Positions 29,084 through 39,038 of a stretch of 64,000 nt of DNA are shown here, one piece after another. The DNA is taken from NCBI RefSeq assembly GCF_010093445.1, contig NZ_PDWW01000006.1:62001-126000 (forward strand), in the 5' to 3' direction. A model generated the notes under the pieces. It worked only from the letters and a program-made list of their open reading frames with translations. It did no database searches and was not told the origin of the DNA. The position numbers and the translations under genes are program-made. Positions within the stretch are counted from its first letter, which is position 1. Each line of letters starts with the position of its first letter. Origin of the DNA: Pseudoxanthomonas japonensis. GTDB taxonomy: Bacteria; Pseudomonadota; Gammaproteobacteria; Xanthomonadales; Xanthomonadaceae.

Positions 29084-29111
29084 AAAAAGGCCGGCATGCG
29101 CCGACCTTTTT
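29084..29111. terminator. bidirectional intrinsic terminator
   Basis: AAAAAGGCCGGC, an ATGC loop and GCCGACCTTTTT form a 12-bp stem with one mismatch, with A- and T-tracts on both sides. It sits between the convergent permease gene and dacC and can serve both. Confidence 0.88.
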
Positions 29112-29133
29112 GCTCAAGAGCGCGCGCGTCGGA

Positions 29134-30333
29134 TCACTCCGACTCCCACCACATCCAGAATGCATCCCACAGGCGCTTGAAGAAGCCGGCCTCTTCGATC
29201 GGCGTGATCGCCACCAGCGGCGATTCCGCGACGACCTTGCCGTCGAGCGTGACCTTCACCGTGCCGATGGCCTGACCTGCCGCGATCGGAGCGACCAGCG
29301 TCTTGGGCACGTCCATCGTCGGCTTCAGCTGCTCGTAGCGGCCACGCGGCACGCTGACCAGCATCGGCTGCGCGACGCCCAGTTGCACTTCCTTGGCCTG
29401 GCCCTTCCACACGCGCTGCGTGGCGATGGCCTTGCCCGGCTCGTACAGGCGGTGCGTTTCGTAGAAGCGGAAGCCCCAGTTCAACAGCGCCAGGCTGTCG
29501 TCGGCGCGCTGCTTCTCGGAGGTCGAGCCCATCACCACCGCGACCAGGCGCTGGTCGCCACGCTTGGCCGAGCTCATCAGGCAGTAGCCAGCACCCGAGT
29601 GGTGGCCGGTCTTGATGCCGTCAACGCTGGCATCGCGCCACAGCAGCAGGTTGCGGTTCGGCTGGGTGATGGTGCCGACAGTGAATTCCTTGATCTTGTT
29701 GAAGGCGTACTGCTCGGGATAGTCGCGGATGAAGGCGCGGCCCAGCAGCGCCAGGTCGTACGCCGTCGAGTAGTGCTCCGGCGCGGACAGGCCGTGCGCA
29801 TTGACGAAGTGCGAGCCCTTCATGCCGATCTGCGCGGCGTAGTTGTTCATCAGCGACGCGAAGGCTTCCTGGCTGCCGGCGGCGTGCTCGGCCAGCGCGA
29901 TCGCGGCGTCGTTGCCCGACTGCACGGCCATGCCCTTTTCCATGTCCAGCAGCGGCGCGGTCTTGTTGACGGCGAATCCACTGTAGCTGCCGTCGGTGCC
30001 AGCGCCACCTTCGCGCCAGGCGCGCTCGCTCATCATCACCTGGTCGTCGGGCTTGATCTTGCCGTTCTTCTGCTCGGCCGCCAGCACGTACGAGGTCATG
30101 ACCTTGGTGATGCTGGCCGGCTCGACGCGCTCGTTGTAGTTCTCGCCTGCCAGGACCTGGCCGGTGATGTAGTCGACCAGCACCCAGGCCGTGCCCACGG
30201 GCTTGGGCGGCGGCGGGATTTCCACGGCGGCGGCAGCCGGAGCGGCGGGTGCCGGGGTCGGCGCGGGGGTCTGGGCGATGGCCAGGCCCATGGCGGTGGT
30301 CGCGAGCGCGGCGAGGGCGAAACGGAACTTCAT
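29134..30333 (-). CDS. D-alanyl-D-alanine carboxypeptidase (PBP5/6 family)
   Basis: A 399-residue class C low-molecular-weight PBP with signal peptide MKFRFALAALATTAMGLAIA and a Pro/Ala-rich linker before the catalytic domain. The serine motifs are SITK (about residue 76), SGN (about 139) and KTG (about 243). A C-terminal PBP5-like domain ends with an amphipathic membrane anchor (RLWDAFWMWWESE). It trims the terminal D-Ala of peptidoglycan pentapeptides in the periplasm. It follows rlpA on the same strand after a terminator, so it likely has its own promoter, with TACAAT at 30383-30388 on the minus strand as a possible -10. Commonly annotated dacC or dacA. Confidence 0.94.
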   Translation of the reverse strand: MKFRFALAALATTAMGLAIAQTPAPTPAPAAPAAAAVEIPPPPKPVGTAWVLVDYITGQVLAGENYNERVEPASITKVMTSYVLAAEQKNGKIKPDDQVMMSERAWREGGAGTDGSYSGFAVNKTAPLLDMEKGMAVQSGNDAAIALAEHAAGSQEAFASLMNNYAAQIGMKGSHFVNAHGLSAPEHYSTAYDLALLGRAFIRDYPEQYAFNKIKEFTVGTITQPNRNLLLWRDASVDGIKTGHHSGAGYCLMSSAKRGDQRLVAVVMGSTSEKQRADDSLALLNWGFRFYETHRLYEPGKAIATQRVWKGQAKEVQLGVAQPMLVSVPRGRYEQLKPTMDVPKTLVAPIAAGQAIGTVKVTLDGKVVAESPLVAITPIEEAGFFKRLWDAFWMWWESE

Positions 30334-30422
30334 CGGCGGAAAACTCCTGGCAAGGCCGTGGGCCTGACGATTCAAGGCGAATATTGTAGGGAGACCAGCC
30401 GCGACGTGGGTTGGAAAGACGT

Positions 30423-30448
30423 AAAAAAGCCCCGGACGGAGGCAGGCC
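30423..30448 (-). terminator. intrinsic terminator after rlpA
   Basis: On the minus strand, starting at the rlpA stop, a GC-rich imperfect hairpin (GCCTGCC...GGGGC) is followed by six T residues. Confidence 0.65.
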
Positions 30449-31615
30449 TTATTCGCGGACGATCTGCGGGCGTCCGAATCCCAGGCTCGCGATCCTGCCC
30501 GCCAGCGCTTCGGCCGAGGCGGCATCCGCCGCCCCCACGCGCAGCCGCCACAGCGGACGGTCCGCCCCCGGCACATCGCTGAGCCGCGCATCGGCGATGC
30601 CGGCGGCGGTCAGGCGCGCCAGCGCGCGGTCGGCGTTGTCGCGGCTGGAGAAGCTGGCGACCTGCAGTTGCACGGCAGCCGGCAATGCAGCGACCGGCGC
30701 TGCACCCGTGGGCACTGCCGGGGTGGGCATGGCGGTGCTGGCGACCACGGCAGGCGCAGTGGGCGCGCCCGGCTTGCCGGACGCCACGCGCACGCCGTTG
30801 GCCTTCATCCATGCCTCGAAACCGGCCGCGCTCGGGGTATCGCCCGCTTTCGCCGGCACGTGGTAACGCGCCGCGTCTTTCGGCAACTGCCCGACCAGCT
30901 GGTCCATCGCCGACGACGAAGGCACAGGGGCAGGCGCGGTGGCCAGCGTGCTGCCATCCGGCGTCAGCGCACGCACTTCCACGCGCCCGGTACCCCGCTG
31001 GGTGATGCCCAGCTTGACCGCGGCGGCGTAGCTCAGGTCGATCACGCGGCCTTCGTGGAAGGGGCCGCGGTCGTTCACCCGCACCACCACCGATTGCCCG
31101 TTGTCCAGGTTGGTCACACGCGCGAAGCTCGGCAGCGGCAGCGACTTGTGCGCGGCGCTGTACGCGTACATGTCGTACACCTCCTGGTTGGAGGTGCGGC
31201 GGCCATGGAACTTGTTGCCGTAGTACGACGCGGTGCCCTGTTCGACGTACCCGTCCACCTTGTCCAGCACACGGTACTGCTTGCCCAGCACGCTGTAAGG
31301 CGACTTGTTGCCGATCGGCGAACGCGCTTCGGCGGTCACCGCGGGTTCGCGGATGCAGTCCAGGTCGGGCACGTGATCCGGCGTGGTATCCAACACGCCC
31401 GGCTTGTAGAGACCACCGGCGGTGTAGTCGCCGCGCGTGGACAGGTCTTCCTGCGCCGGTGCGTAGCGCGAGCAGTCCTTGCCGGCGATGCCGGGCGAAG
31501 GCTTCGCCGGCGACGGGCGGGTGATGCCGCCGGTCGATGGCGACGGGGACTTCTTCGGCGCCGTGCTGCACGCGGCCAGGGCTACCGCCAGCAGCGGCAG
31601 GGCCAGCCACTTCAT
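30449..31615 (-). CDS. rlpA: septal ring lytic transglycosylase RlpA with SPOR domain
   Basis: A 388-residue lipoprotein (lipobox LAAC, residues 13-16). The double-psi beta-barrel domain at about residues 120-205 has the RlpA signature GTASYYGNKFHGRRTSNQE and VRVNDRGPFHEGRVIDLS, including the catalytic aspartate. The C-terminal SPOR domain (residues about 315-388, QLQVASFSSRDNADRAL...) binds denuded glycan strands at the septum. RlpA cleaves peptidoglycan lacking stem peptides. It is coupled with mltB by an ATGA overlap. Confidence 0.94.
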   Translation of the reverse strand: MKWLALPLLAVALAACSTAPKKSPSPSTGGITRPSPAKPSPGIAGKDCSRYAPAQEDLSTRGDYTAGGLYKPGVLDTTPDHVPDLDCIREPAVTAEARSPIGNKSPYSVLGKQYRVLDKVDGYVEQGTASYYGNKFHGRRTSNQEVYDMYAYSAAHKSLPLPSFARVTNLDNGQSVVVRVNDRGPFHEGRVIDLSYAAAVKLGITQRGTGRVEVRALTPDGSTLATAPAPVPSSSAMDQLVGQLPKDAARYHVPAKAGDTPSAAGFEAWMKANGVRVASGKPGAPTAPAVVASTAMPTPAVPTGAAPVAALPAAVQLQVASFSSRDNADRALARLTAAGIADARLSDVPGADRPLWRLRVGAADAASAEALAGRIASLGFGRPQIVRE

Positions 31616-32748
31616 GCCGGCGGGATCTCGCGGCCGGCGATCGCCTGCGACAACTGGTACACCGCCATCGCGTACATCTTGGAGTTGTTGTAGCGGGTGA
31701 TCGCGTAGTAGTTCTGGAAGCCCAGCCAGTACTGCTTGCCGTCGGCGCCATCCAGTTGCACCAGCGTCGCCGTGGCGTCCGGCGCCACCGGTTCGATCGG
31801 GCGATAGCCCTTCTCGGCCAGCTGCGCCAGCGTGTAGTCGGGCGTCCACGTCTCCGGATTGAACTCGGCGAACCCGTCCTGCAACTGCGCGCGCGCGACC
31901 ACCGCACCGCCCGGCACCCAGCCACCGCGCTCACCGCCCTTCTTGCGGAAGTAGTTGGCGATCGAGGCGAAGATGTCCGGATACGTGGTGAACAGGTCGC
32001 GGCGACCGTCGCCGTTGCCGTCCACCGCGAATTCGCGGTAGCTGGACGGCATGAACTGGCCCAGTCCCATTGCGCCGGCATAGCTGCCGGTCAGCGACGC
32101 GATGTCGAGCTTCTCCTCGCGGCCCAGCGCGAACAGCTGCGCCAGTTCATCACGGAAGAACTGCTCGCGGCGATGCTCGTACGCGGCACGCGCCGGATCG
32201 CCGGTCCGCGGATAACGGAACGCCAGCGTATACAGCGCATCCAGCACCTTGTGGCGGCCGGTGAAGCCGCCGTAGTTGGTTTCCACGCCGATGATCGAGA
32301 CGATCACCTCGGCGGGCACGCCGTACTGCTGCTCGACGCGGGTCAATTCGTCACGATGCGCGGCGATGAATTTGCGACCGCCGTCGATGCGCGCCTGCGT
32401 AAGGAAACCGACGCGGTACTCGCTCCACGGCTTCACCCGCTCGGCGGGACGCGACATGGCCGCGACCACGCTGTCGAGGAACTGCGCCTTGGCCAGCGTG
32501 GCTTCGATCTCGCCCGGCGCGATGCCGTACTTCGCCGCCGTGTCCTTGACGAACTGCGCACGCGCGGTAGGGAAATCGACCGGCTTCAGCGCTTCCGGCG
32601 GCACCTCGGCAACACGCTCGACCGAGGTTTCGGCCGGGGTCGTGGAAGCGGGAGCGGGAGGCGTCGCCGACGCGGCCGGCGGCGGGGGTTGCGGCGTGGC
32701 GCAGGACGCAAGGCCCAGCACCAGCAGACAGGAAAGTGCGTTTCGCAT
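31612..32748 (-). CDS. mltB: lytic murein transglycosylase B
   Basis: A 378-residue GH103 lipoprotein (lipobox LASC, residues 13-16) with a Pro/Ala/Thr-rich linker. The catalytic glutamate lies in IIGVETNYGGFTGRHKVLDAL, near residue 155. The conserved RREQFFRDELAQLFAL and GSYAGAMGLGQFMPSSY segments follow. It cleaves murein glycan with formation of 1,6-anhydro products. An ATG three bases upstream is equally possible. It lies between rodA and rlpA in the cell-wall cluster, separated from rodA by the 79-base inverted repeat. Confidence 0.94.
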   Translation of the reverse strand: MRNALSCLLVLGLASCATPQPPPPAASATPPAPASTTPAETSVERVAEVPPEALKPVDFPTARAQFVKDTAAKYGIAPGEIEATLAKAQFLDSVVAAMSRPAERVKPWSEYRVGFLTQARIDGGRKFIAAHRDELTRVEQQYGVPAEVIVSIIGVETNYGGFTGRHKVLDALYTLAFRYPRTGDPARAAYEHRREQFFRDELAQLFALGREEKLDIASLTGSYAGAMGLGQFMPSSYREFAVDGNGDGRRDLFTTYPDIFASIANYFRKKGGERGGWVPGGAVVARAQLQDGFAEFNPETWTPDYTLAQLAEKGYRPIEPVAPDATATLVQLDGADGKQYWLGFQNYYAITRYNNSKMYAMAVYQLSQAIAGREIPPA

Positions 32749-32804
32749 CATCGGCGCGAGGGTAGCACGCAGGGTGCGGAAAATCGTGAACAGCCCGTGG
32801 AGCA

Positions 32805-32883
32805 GGAGCGAGTGGAGAGGCGTGAGAAGTGAGTAACAGCAGAGCCCGCTTCTACTCACTTCTCACGCCTCTCCACTCACTCC
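32805..32883. repeat. 31-bp near-perfect inverted repeat directly after the rodA stop
   Basis: Arms at 32805-32835 and 32853-32883 are reverse complements with a single mismatch, separated by 17 bases. The right arm ends one base before the rodA stop codon. The sequence (GTGAGAAGTGAGTA-containing) differs from the TGTAGGAG elements. Confidence 0.9.
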
Positions 32884-34020
32884 TCAATACCCGTGCACGG
32901 GCCGGTGCGCGCGCACCGCCATCACCAGCCCCAGCCCCGCGAGCAGCGAGACCGCCGACGTGCCGCCGTAGCTCAGCAGCGGCATCGGCACACCGACCAC
33001 CGGCAGCAGGCCCGACACCATGCCGCCGTTGACGATGACATAGACGAACAGCGCCATCCCCAGCGTGCCGGCGAGCAGGCGTGAATAGGTGTCGCGCGCA
33101 TCCATCGCGATCCACAGGCAGCGACCGACGACGAACAGGTACAGCGACAATGCCACCGCCACGCCGGCCCAGCCGAACTCCTCCGACAGCACGGAGAAGA
33201 TGAAGTCGGTGGTGTGTTCGGGCAGGTAGTCGAGATGCGACTGCGAGCCCTGCCCCCAGCCCTTGCCGGTCCAGCCGCCACCGCCGATGGCGATCTTCGA
33301 CTGCAGGATGTTCCAGCCCGCGCCGAGCGGATCGTTCTCCGGATCGCGGAAGGTCAGGATGCGGTTCTGCTGGTATTCGCGCAGGAACGAGAACCACGAG
33401 ATCGGCGCGAACATCACTAGGCCCACCGCCGTGCCGCCGAACACGCCCGCCGTGATGAACCACCACCACGACAGCCCGGCCAGGTACAGGCCGAACACGC
33501 CGCTGGCCGCGACCAGCATGGCGGTACCGAAGTCCGGCTGCAGCAGGATCAATCCGGTCGGCAGGCCGATCAGCAGCGCGGAGACGATCGTCGTGCGCCA
33601 GCCCGGCGGCAGCGGTTCGCGGTGCAGATACCACGCCAGCATCATCGGCAGCGCGATCTTCAGCAGTTCCGACGGCTGCAGGTAGAAGAACTTCAGGTCG
33701 ATCCAGTGCGCGCCGTGCTTGCCGGTGCCGATGAACAGCACCAGCACCAGCGGCACCAGCGCCACCGCGAACACGCCCGGCGTCCACGCCCGCAAGCGCA
33801 CCGGCGTCACGCGGGAGAGCGCCCACATCGCCACCAGCCCCACGCCGAAACGCACGCCCTGCGCCAGCACCAGCCGCGAGCCCAAGGCCTCGCCGCCGGC
33901 GCTATACAGCACTGCCAGGCCGATGGCCATCAACGCCAGCAAGGCGCCGAGCAGCAGCCAGTCCACCGTGCGCAGCAGATGCCGCAGCAGGTCGAAACCC
34001 CAGCGCAGGAGATCGGTCAT
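32884..34020 (-). CDS. rodA: rod-shape peptidoglycan glycosyltransferase RodA
   Basis: A 378-residue SEDS protein with ten hydrophobic segments. Family motifs include LLQPDFGTAMLVAASGVFGLYLAGL and GWTGKGWGQGSQSHLDYLPEHTTDFIFSVLSEEFGW, with the conserved extracellular loop 4 residues, and the C-terminal GLLPVVGVPMPLLSYGGTS. It polymerises glycan strands together with PBP2 during elongation. It overlaps mrdA by four bases (ATGA). Order mreB, mreC, mreD, mrdA, rodA is the classical elongasome operon. Confidence 0.97.
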   Translation of the reverse strand: MTDLLRWGFDLLRHLLRTVDWLLLGALLALMAIGLAVLYSAGGEALGSRLVLAQGVRFGVGLVAMWALSRVTPVRLRAWTPGVFAVALVPLVLVLFIGTGKHGAHWIDLKFFYLQPSELLKIALPMMLAWYLHREPLPPGWRTTIVSALLIGLPTGLILLQPDFGTAMLVAASGVFGLYLAGLSWWWFITAGVFGGTAVGLVMFAPISWFSFLREYQQNRILTFRDPENDPLGAGWNILQSKIAIGGGGWTGKGWGQGSQSHLDYLPEHTTDFIFSVLSEEFGWAGVAVALSLYLFVVGRCLWIAMDARDTYSRLLAGTLGMALFVYVIVNGGMVSGLLPVVGVPMPLLSYGGTSAVSLLAGLGLVMAVRAHRPVHGY

Positions 34021-36161
34021 GTCGAAGCCCTCCGCGCGGACGCCGCTTCAAGCCCCTCTCCCCCCGGGAGAGGGGTTGGGGTGAGGGTCGGGACAAGCGC
34101 GACGGTGAACTTCTCATGCGAATGCAGTGCGAGCGCGGCGACGTTATCGCCAACGTTCGGCATCCTGTCTTCGCCGACCCTCACCCCAGCCCCTCTCCCG
34201 GGGGGAGAGGGGCTCGGAGCCCGGCTCGGTTTCGGATTTGAGTTCGTCGGCTGCGCCGGTGCCGATGCCGGCGGTGTCGCGGGCGCCATGCCTGCAGGAC
34301 CCCCTTCCTCGCCCTCCTTCTCCGGCATCTTCCCCAGCAGATACGCATCGAAGATCTTCCGCGCCATCGGGCCGGCCGTGCTGCCGCCGTAACCGCCGCC
34401 TTCCACGGCGATGGCGATGGCGATCGTCGGGTTGTCGGCCGGCGCGAAGCCGACGAACAGCGAGCGGTGGCGCAGGTGCATCGGCAGGCTGCGCGGGTCG
34501 ACCGCGGCGGTGCCGCGACGGCTGATCACCTGCGCGGTGCCGGTCTTGCCGGCCATCAGATAGGGCGCACCCAGCGCCGTGCGCCAGCCCGTGCCGCCGG
34601 GCTGCATGGTGTCCTGCATGCCCAGCCGCACCACCTCCACGTTCGCGGGATTCGGACTGATCGCGATGGGCGCCGGCTGTGGCAACGGCTCCCATGGCCG
34701 GTCGAAGCCGTGCCGCATCTCGCTGACCAGATGCGGGCGCCGCATCTGCCCGTTGGCGATGCCGGCGGTGGCGCGCACCAGTTGCAACGGCGTGACTTTC
34801 CAGTCGCCCTGGCCGATGGCGACGTTGACGGTGTCGCCCGGATACCAGCGCTCCTTGCGCGATTTCAGCTTGGCCGCCGGCGACGGCAGGATGCCGCCGA
34901 TCTCGCCACGCAGGTCCACGCCGGTCGGTTGCCCGAACCCGTAGTGCTCCATGTAGTCGTCGAACTGCGCGATGCCCAGGTCCAGCGCCAGACGGTAGTA
35001 ATACGTATTGACCGACTGCGAGATCGACTTGCGCAGGTTGGTCACGCCGTGGCCGCGCCGGCTGGCGTCGCCCCAGCCGCGGCTGGTGCCCGGCAGGTAG
35101 AACATGCCGGTGGAGACCACCGTGTCCTCCGGCTTGCGCTTGCCGCTGTCCAGGCCGGCCAGCGCGATCAGCGGCTTCAGCGTGGAACCCGGCGCCACGC
35201 CACCCAGCACCAGGCGGTTGAACTGCGGGCGCGAGGGATTGTCGTTGAGCTGTTTGAAGTCCTTGCTGGAAATGCCGTTGACGAACAGGTTGGGGTCGTA
35301 GCTGGGCAGGCTGACCATCGCCAGGATTTCGCCGGTGCGCGGATCGACGGCGATCGCCGAGCCTTCCAGTTCGCCGAACGAATCGACGATGGCCTGCTGC
35401 AGCTTGGCATCCACGCTCAGTCGCAGGTCGGTACCCGCCTGTGCCGGCACGCGCCCGACCACGCGCAGCGCGCGGCCTTCCACATTGGTTTCGACCTTCT
35501 CGTAACCGATCTTCCCGCGGAGCTGCTCGTCGTAGTAACGCTCCAGGCCGGTCTTGCCGATGTGGGTCAGGGCCGAATTGATCTCGCCCAGGGTTTCCAG
35601 GTCCTTCTCGTCGACGCGACCGACGTAGCCGACGATGTGCGCGAACAGCTCGCCATACGGATAACGCCGCGTGAGGTACGGCACCAGTTCCACGCCGGGA
35701 TAGCGCCAGCGGTCCACCGCGAAGCGCGCCATCTCCTCCTCGCTCACGCGCAGCTTCAGCGTGATCGGGCGGAAGCCGCGCGTCGCCTTGCGCGTGGCCT
35801 CGAAGCGTTCGATGTCCTCGGGCGACAGCGCGATGATCTTCGCCAGGTCGGCGACCAGCTTCGCCGGCTCCTTGACCTTGTCCGGCGTCACATCGAGGCG
35901 GAATGCCGGCACGTTCTCCGCCAGCAGCAGGCCGTTGCGGTCGTAGATGGTGCCGCGCCCGGGCACGACCGGCCGCGGCCGGATGCGGTTCGCTTCCGAG
36001 CGCGTGGCGTACTCGTCGTGATCGACCACCTGCAGCTTGAAATACCACGCACCCAGGCCGAGCAGGCACAGCGCCACCACGATGAAACCGGTCACCGCAC
36101 GGCGACGGAACTGGTCGGCTTCGGCGTGCGGATTCTTGCCGCGCCGGCGGGCCCCGAGCAT
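34017..36161 (-). CDS. mrdA: peptidoglycan D,D-transpeptidase MrdA (PBP2) with repeat-derived C-terminal tail
   Basis: 714 residues. An N-terminal transmembrane helix (residues 23-43) is followed by a PBP dimerisation domain and a transpeptidase domain with the serine in GSTLKPL (about residue 325), the SVN-type motif in SQSVNTYYY and KTGTAQV (about 540). It crosslinks peptidoglycan for elongation with RodA. The recognisable domain ends near residue 635. The last 60-70 residues are encoded partly by a 39-base inverted repeat (34051-34089 and 34176-34214) and read as low-complexity SPSPPGRGAGVRVG and TLTPTPLPGGEG. The tail is likely to be dispensable (inference). Confidence 0.96.
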   Translation of the reverse strand: MLGARRRGKNPHAEADQFRRRAVTGFIVVALCLLGLGAWYFKLQVVDHDEYATRSEANRIRPRPVVPGRGTIYDRNGLLLAENVPAFRLDVTPDKVKEPAKLVADLAKIIALSPEDIERFEATRKATRGFRPITLKLRVSEEEMARFAVDRWRYPGVELVPYLTRRYPYGELFAHIVGYVGRVDEKDLETLGEINSALTHIGKTGLERYYDEQLRGKIGYEKVETNVEGRALRVVGRVPAQAGTDLRLSVDAKLQQAIVDSFGELEGSAIAVDPRTGEILAMVSLPSYDPNLFVNGISSKDFKQLNDNPSRPQFNRLVLGGVAPGSTLKPLIALAGLDSGKRKPEDTVVSTGMFYLPGTSRGWGDASRRGHGVTNLRKSISQSVNTYYYRLALDLGIAQFDDYMEHYGFGQPTGVDLRGEIGGILPSPAAKLKSRKERWYPGDTVNVAIGQGDWKVTPLQLVRATAGIANGQMRRPHLVSEMRHGFDRPWEPLPQPAPIAISPNPANVEVVRLGMQDTMQPGGTGWRTALGAPYLMAGKTGTAQVISRRGTAAVDPRSLPMHLRHRSLFVGFAPADNPTIAIAIAVEGGGYGGSTAGPMARKIFDAYLLGKMPEKEGEEGGPAGMAPATPPASAPAQPTNSNPKPSRAPSPSPPGRGAGVRVGEDRMPNVGDNVAALALHSHEKFTVALVPTLTPTPLPGGEGLEAASARRAST
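34051..34214. repeat. 39-base inverted repeat inside the mrdA 3' end
   Basis: The arms 34051-34089 and 34176-34214 match as reverse complements at 38 of 39 positions; each contains its own CCCCTCTCCC...GGGAGAGGGG palindrome. Both arms lie within the coding sequence of mrdA. A third related copy lies in mreC at 36732. Confidence 0.92.
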
Positions 36162-36164
36162 CGC

Positions 36165-36650
36165 TCAACCCCGCCTGCGGCGACCCAGCCGCAGCGCGTC
36201 CATCAGCACGAACAGCGGCGGCCAGAACAGCATGCCCAGCAGCGGCGCCCACCAGTACTGCCAGGGCAGCGTGGGCTCGCCCAGCGCGAGGTGCACGACC
36301 GTGGTGACGATGCGGTCGTTCAACAACAGGCCACCGATCGCCAGCGCCTGCTGCGACATCGGAAAGAAGCGCAGCCGGGCGCGGAAGCGCTGCAGGATGA
36401 AGGCCATGATCAGCAGGCGCAGCGCCTGTTCGCCGAGCAGCGTGCCGAACATCAGGTCGGCGACCAGGCCGACGATGACGGCAAAGCCCAGACCGGCACT
36501 GTCCGGCGCCTCGATCACCCAGTACGCCACCACCAGCGCCAGCCAGTACGGGCGCAGCGGCTGCAGCGTGTCGGGCAGCGGCAGCAGACCCAGCAGCAGC
36601 GCGACGATGATGCTCAAGGGCATCAGCCAGCCGGTACGGGCGCGGCTCAT
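36165..36650 (-). CDS. mreD: rod shape-determining protein MreD
   Basis: 161 residues with five to six hydrophobic helices. The RPYWLALVVAYWVIEAPDSAGLGFAVIVGLVADLMFGTLLGEQAL segment carries the conserved MreD pattern (polar residues within LVADLM and GLGEQAL-type motifs). It is an inner-membrane component of the elongation complex. It ends three bases before the mrdA ATG and starts 24 bases after mreC, within the same operon. Confidence 0.93.
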   Translation of the reverse strand: MSRARTGWLMPLSIIVALLLGLLPLPDTLQPLRPYWLALVVAYWVIEAPDSAGLGFAVIVGLVADLMFGTLLGEQALRLLIMAFILQRFRARLRFFPMSQQALAIGGLLLNDRIVTTVVHLALGEPTLPWQYWWAPLLGMLFWPPLFVLMDALRLGRRRRG

Positions 36651-36674
36651 CGCTGCGGCTCCTGCGGCGGTGCT

Positions 36675-37718
36675 TCAGTGCTTCGCGGGCGCGGATGCGG
36701 TGTCGGTCGCACCCGCATTACGGCCTTCGTTGCCCCTCACCCCAACCCCTCTCCCGGCGGGAGAGGGACTTTGGGTCGCGGACGCGGCCGGTCCCGTTTC
36801 CGCCGTGCCGGCTGCGCCTGCCGCTGGTGCAGCCGCCTCAGGCAGAAACCGCGACGGATCCGCCGGCGGCATCGGCTGCGGTGGCGCCGACTTCAGCAGC
36901 AGCACGTCGCGACCGCGATCCAGCCGGGCGGCCGGGGTGACGTCGCCGACCAGGAAGGCGTGGCTGTCGTCCGGACGCAGCGCGGCGATCGTGCCGACCG
37001 GGAAGCCCGCCGGGAAACGGCCGCCCAGGCCGGAGGTCACCAGCACGTCGCCCACTTCCACGCCACTGTTGAGCGGTACGTCGGCCAGCTCCAGCAGGTC
37101 GCTGCGGCCGCGGCCGTAGACGATCAGGCGCACGCCGTTGCGCGCGACCACCACCGGTACGGCATGGTCGGGGTCGGTCAGCAGCAGCACGGTGGCGTGG
37201 GCGGGCGTGGTCTCGATGATCTGGCCCATCAGGCCGCCGGCATCGATGACCGACTGGCCGACCAGCGCACCGGCACGGCTGCCGGCGTCCAGCACCAGCC
37301 GCTGGCGACCGGGAGCCAGGTCGATGTCGAGGACCGGTGCGAGCTGCACGTCCAGGCCACGCGAGGTCTTCACGCCCAGCAGCGCGCGCAGCTGCGCGTT
37401 GTCGGCCGCCGCGGTCTGCAGGCGGGCCAGCCGGGCGTTGGCGACCAGCATGTCGTTGCGCAGCCGCTGGTTCTCTTCGATCAGGCCGGTGCGGGTGGCC
37501 GCGTCGTCCTGCACGCGGGTGGTCACGCGACCGGGCAGGCCTGCCATCCACCACAGCGGCTGGGTCACCACATTGGCCTGCGCGCGCACCTGCGACAGCC
37601 AGCCGCCACGGTGATCGAGGATAACCAGCGCGATGGTCAGCGCCAGATAGCCGAGCAGGCGCAGCGTGCTGGCGACTTCACCGCGGGTGGCGACAGGGGG
37701 ACCGGCGTAGGAGGGCAT
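36675..37718 (-). CDS. mreC: rod shape-determining protein MreC
   Basis: 347 residues: an N-terminal transmembrane helix (LLGYLALTIALVILDH), a periplasmic coiled coil (residues 60-105) and the two beta-barrel MreC core with GQIIETTPAHATVLLLTDPDHAVPV and VLVTSGLGGRFPAGFPVG. It scaffolds the elongasome. The core ends near residue 280. The tail is Pro/Ala-rich and includes SPSPAGRGVGVRGNEG, which is translated from a copy of the repeat element seen in mrdA. MreC tails vary widely, so the insertion is probably tolerated. Confidence 0.94.
   Translation of the reverse strand: MPSYAGPPVATRGEVASTLRLLGYLALTIALVILDHRGGWLSQVRAQANVVTQPLWWMAGLPGRVTTRVQDDAATRTGLIEENQRLRNDMLVANARLARLQTAAADNAQLRALLGVKTSRGLDVQLAPVLDIDLAPGRQRLVLDAGSRAGALVGQSVIDAGGLMGQIIETTPAHATVLLLTDPDHAVPVVVARNGVRLIVYGRGRSDLLELADVPLNSGVEVGDVLVTSGLGGRFPAGFPVGTIAALRPDDSHAFLVGDVTPAARLDRGRDVLLLKSAPPQPMPPADPSRFLPEAAAPAAGAAGTAETGPAASATQSPSPAGRGVGVRGNEGRNAGATDTASAPAKH
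36732..36768. repeat. CCCCTCACCCCAACCCCTCTCCC element inside mreC
   Basis: A single unit of the same family as the mrdA repeat, with an internal CCCTCTCCC(GGC)GGGAGAGGG palindrome. It lies in frame within the 3' end of mreC. Confidence 0.85.
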
Positions 37719-37725
37719 CAGGGCC

Positions 37726-37883
37726 GGGAATGGAGAATGGAGACTGGGGGATGGCGGAACGCACGTGGAGGGCGTTCCGGATCGTGCGCCTGCGATACGG
37801 GGCGTGAAAGCGGTTGTGGGAGGAACGAATCAGACGCACGGAAAGGCGAAACGCCGATTCCCCACTCCCGATTCCCCATTCCC
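37726..37883. repeat. inverted GGGAATGGGGAAT-type repeat between mreB and mreC
   Basis: The 169 bases between mreC and mreB hold no gene. They are bounded by an imperfect inverted repeat: GGGAATGGAGAATGGAGACTGGGG from 37726 and its near complement ending ATTCCCCATTCCC at 37883. A further mini-palindrome (GGAACGC...GCGTTCC) is seen near 37755-37776. Confidence 0.7.
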
Positions 37884-37887
37884 TGCC

Positions 37888-39038
<1,151 letters not shown>

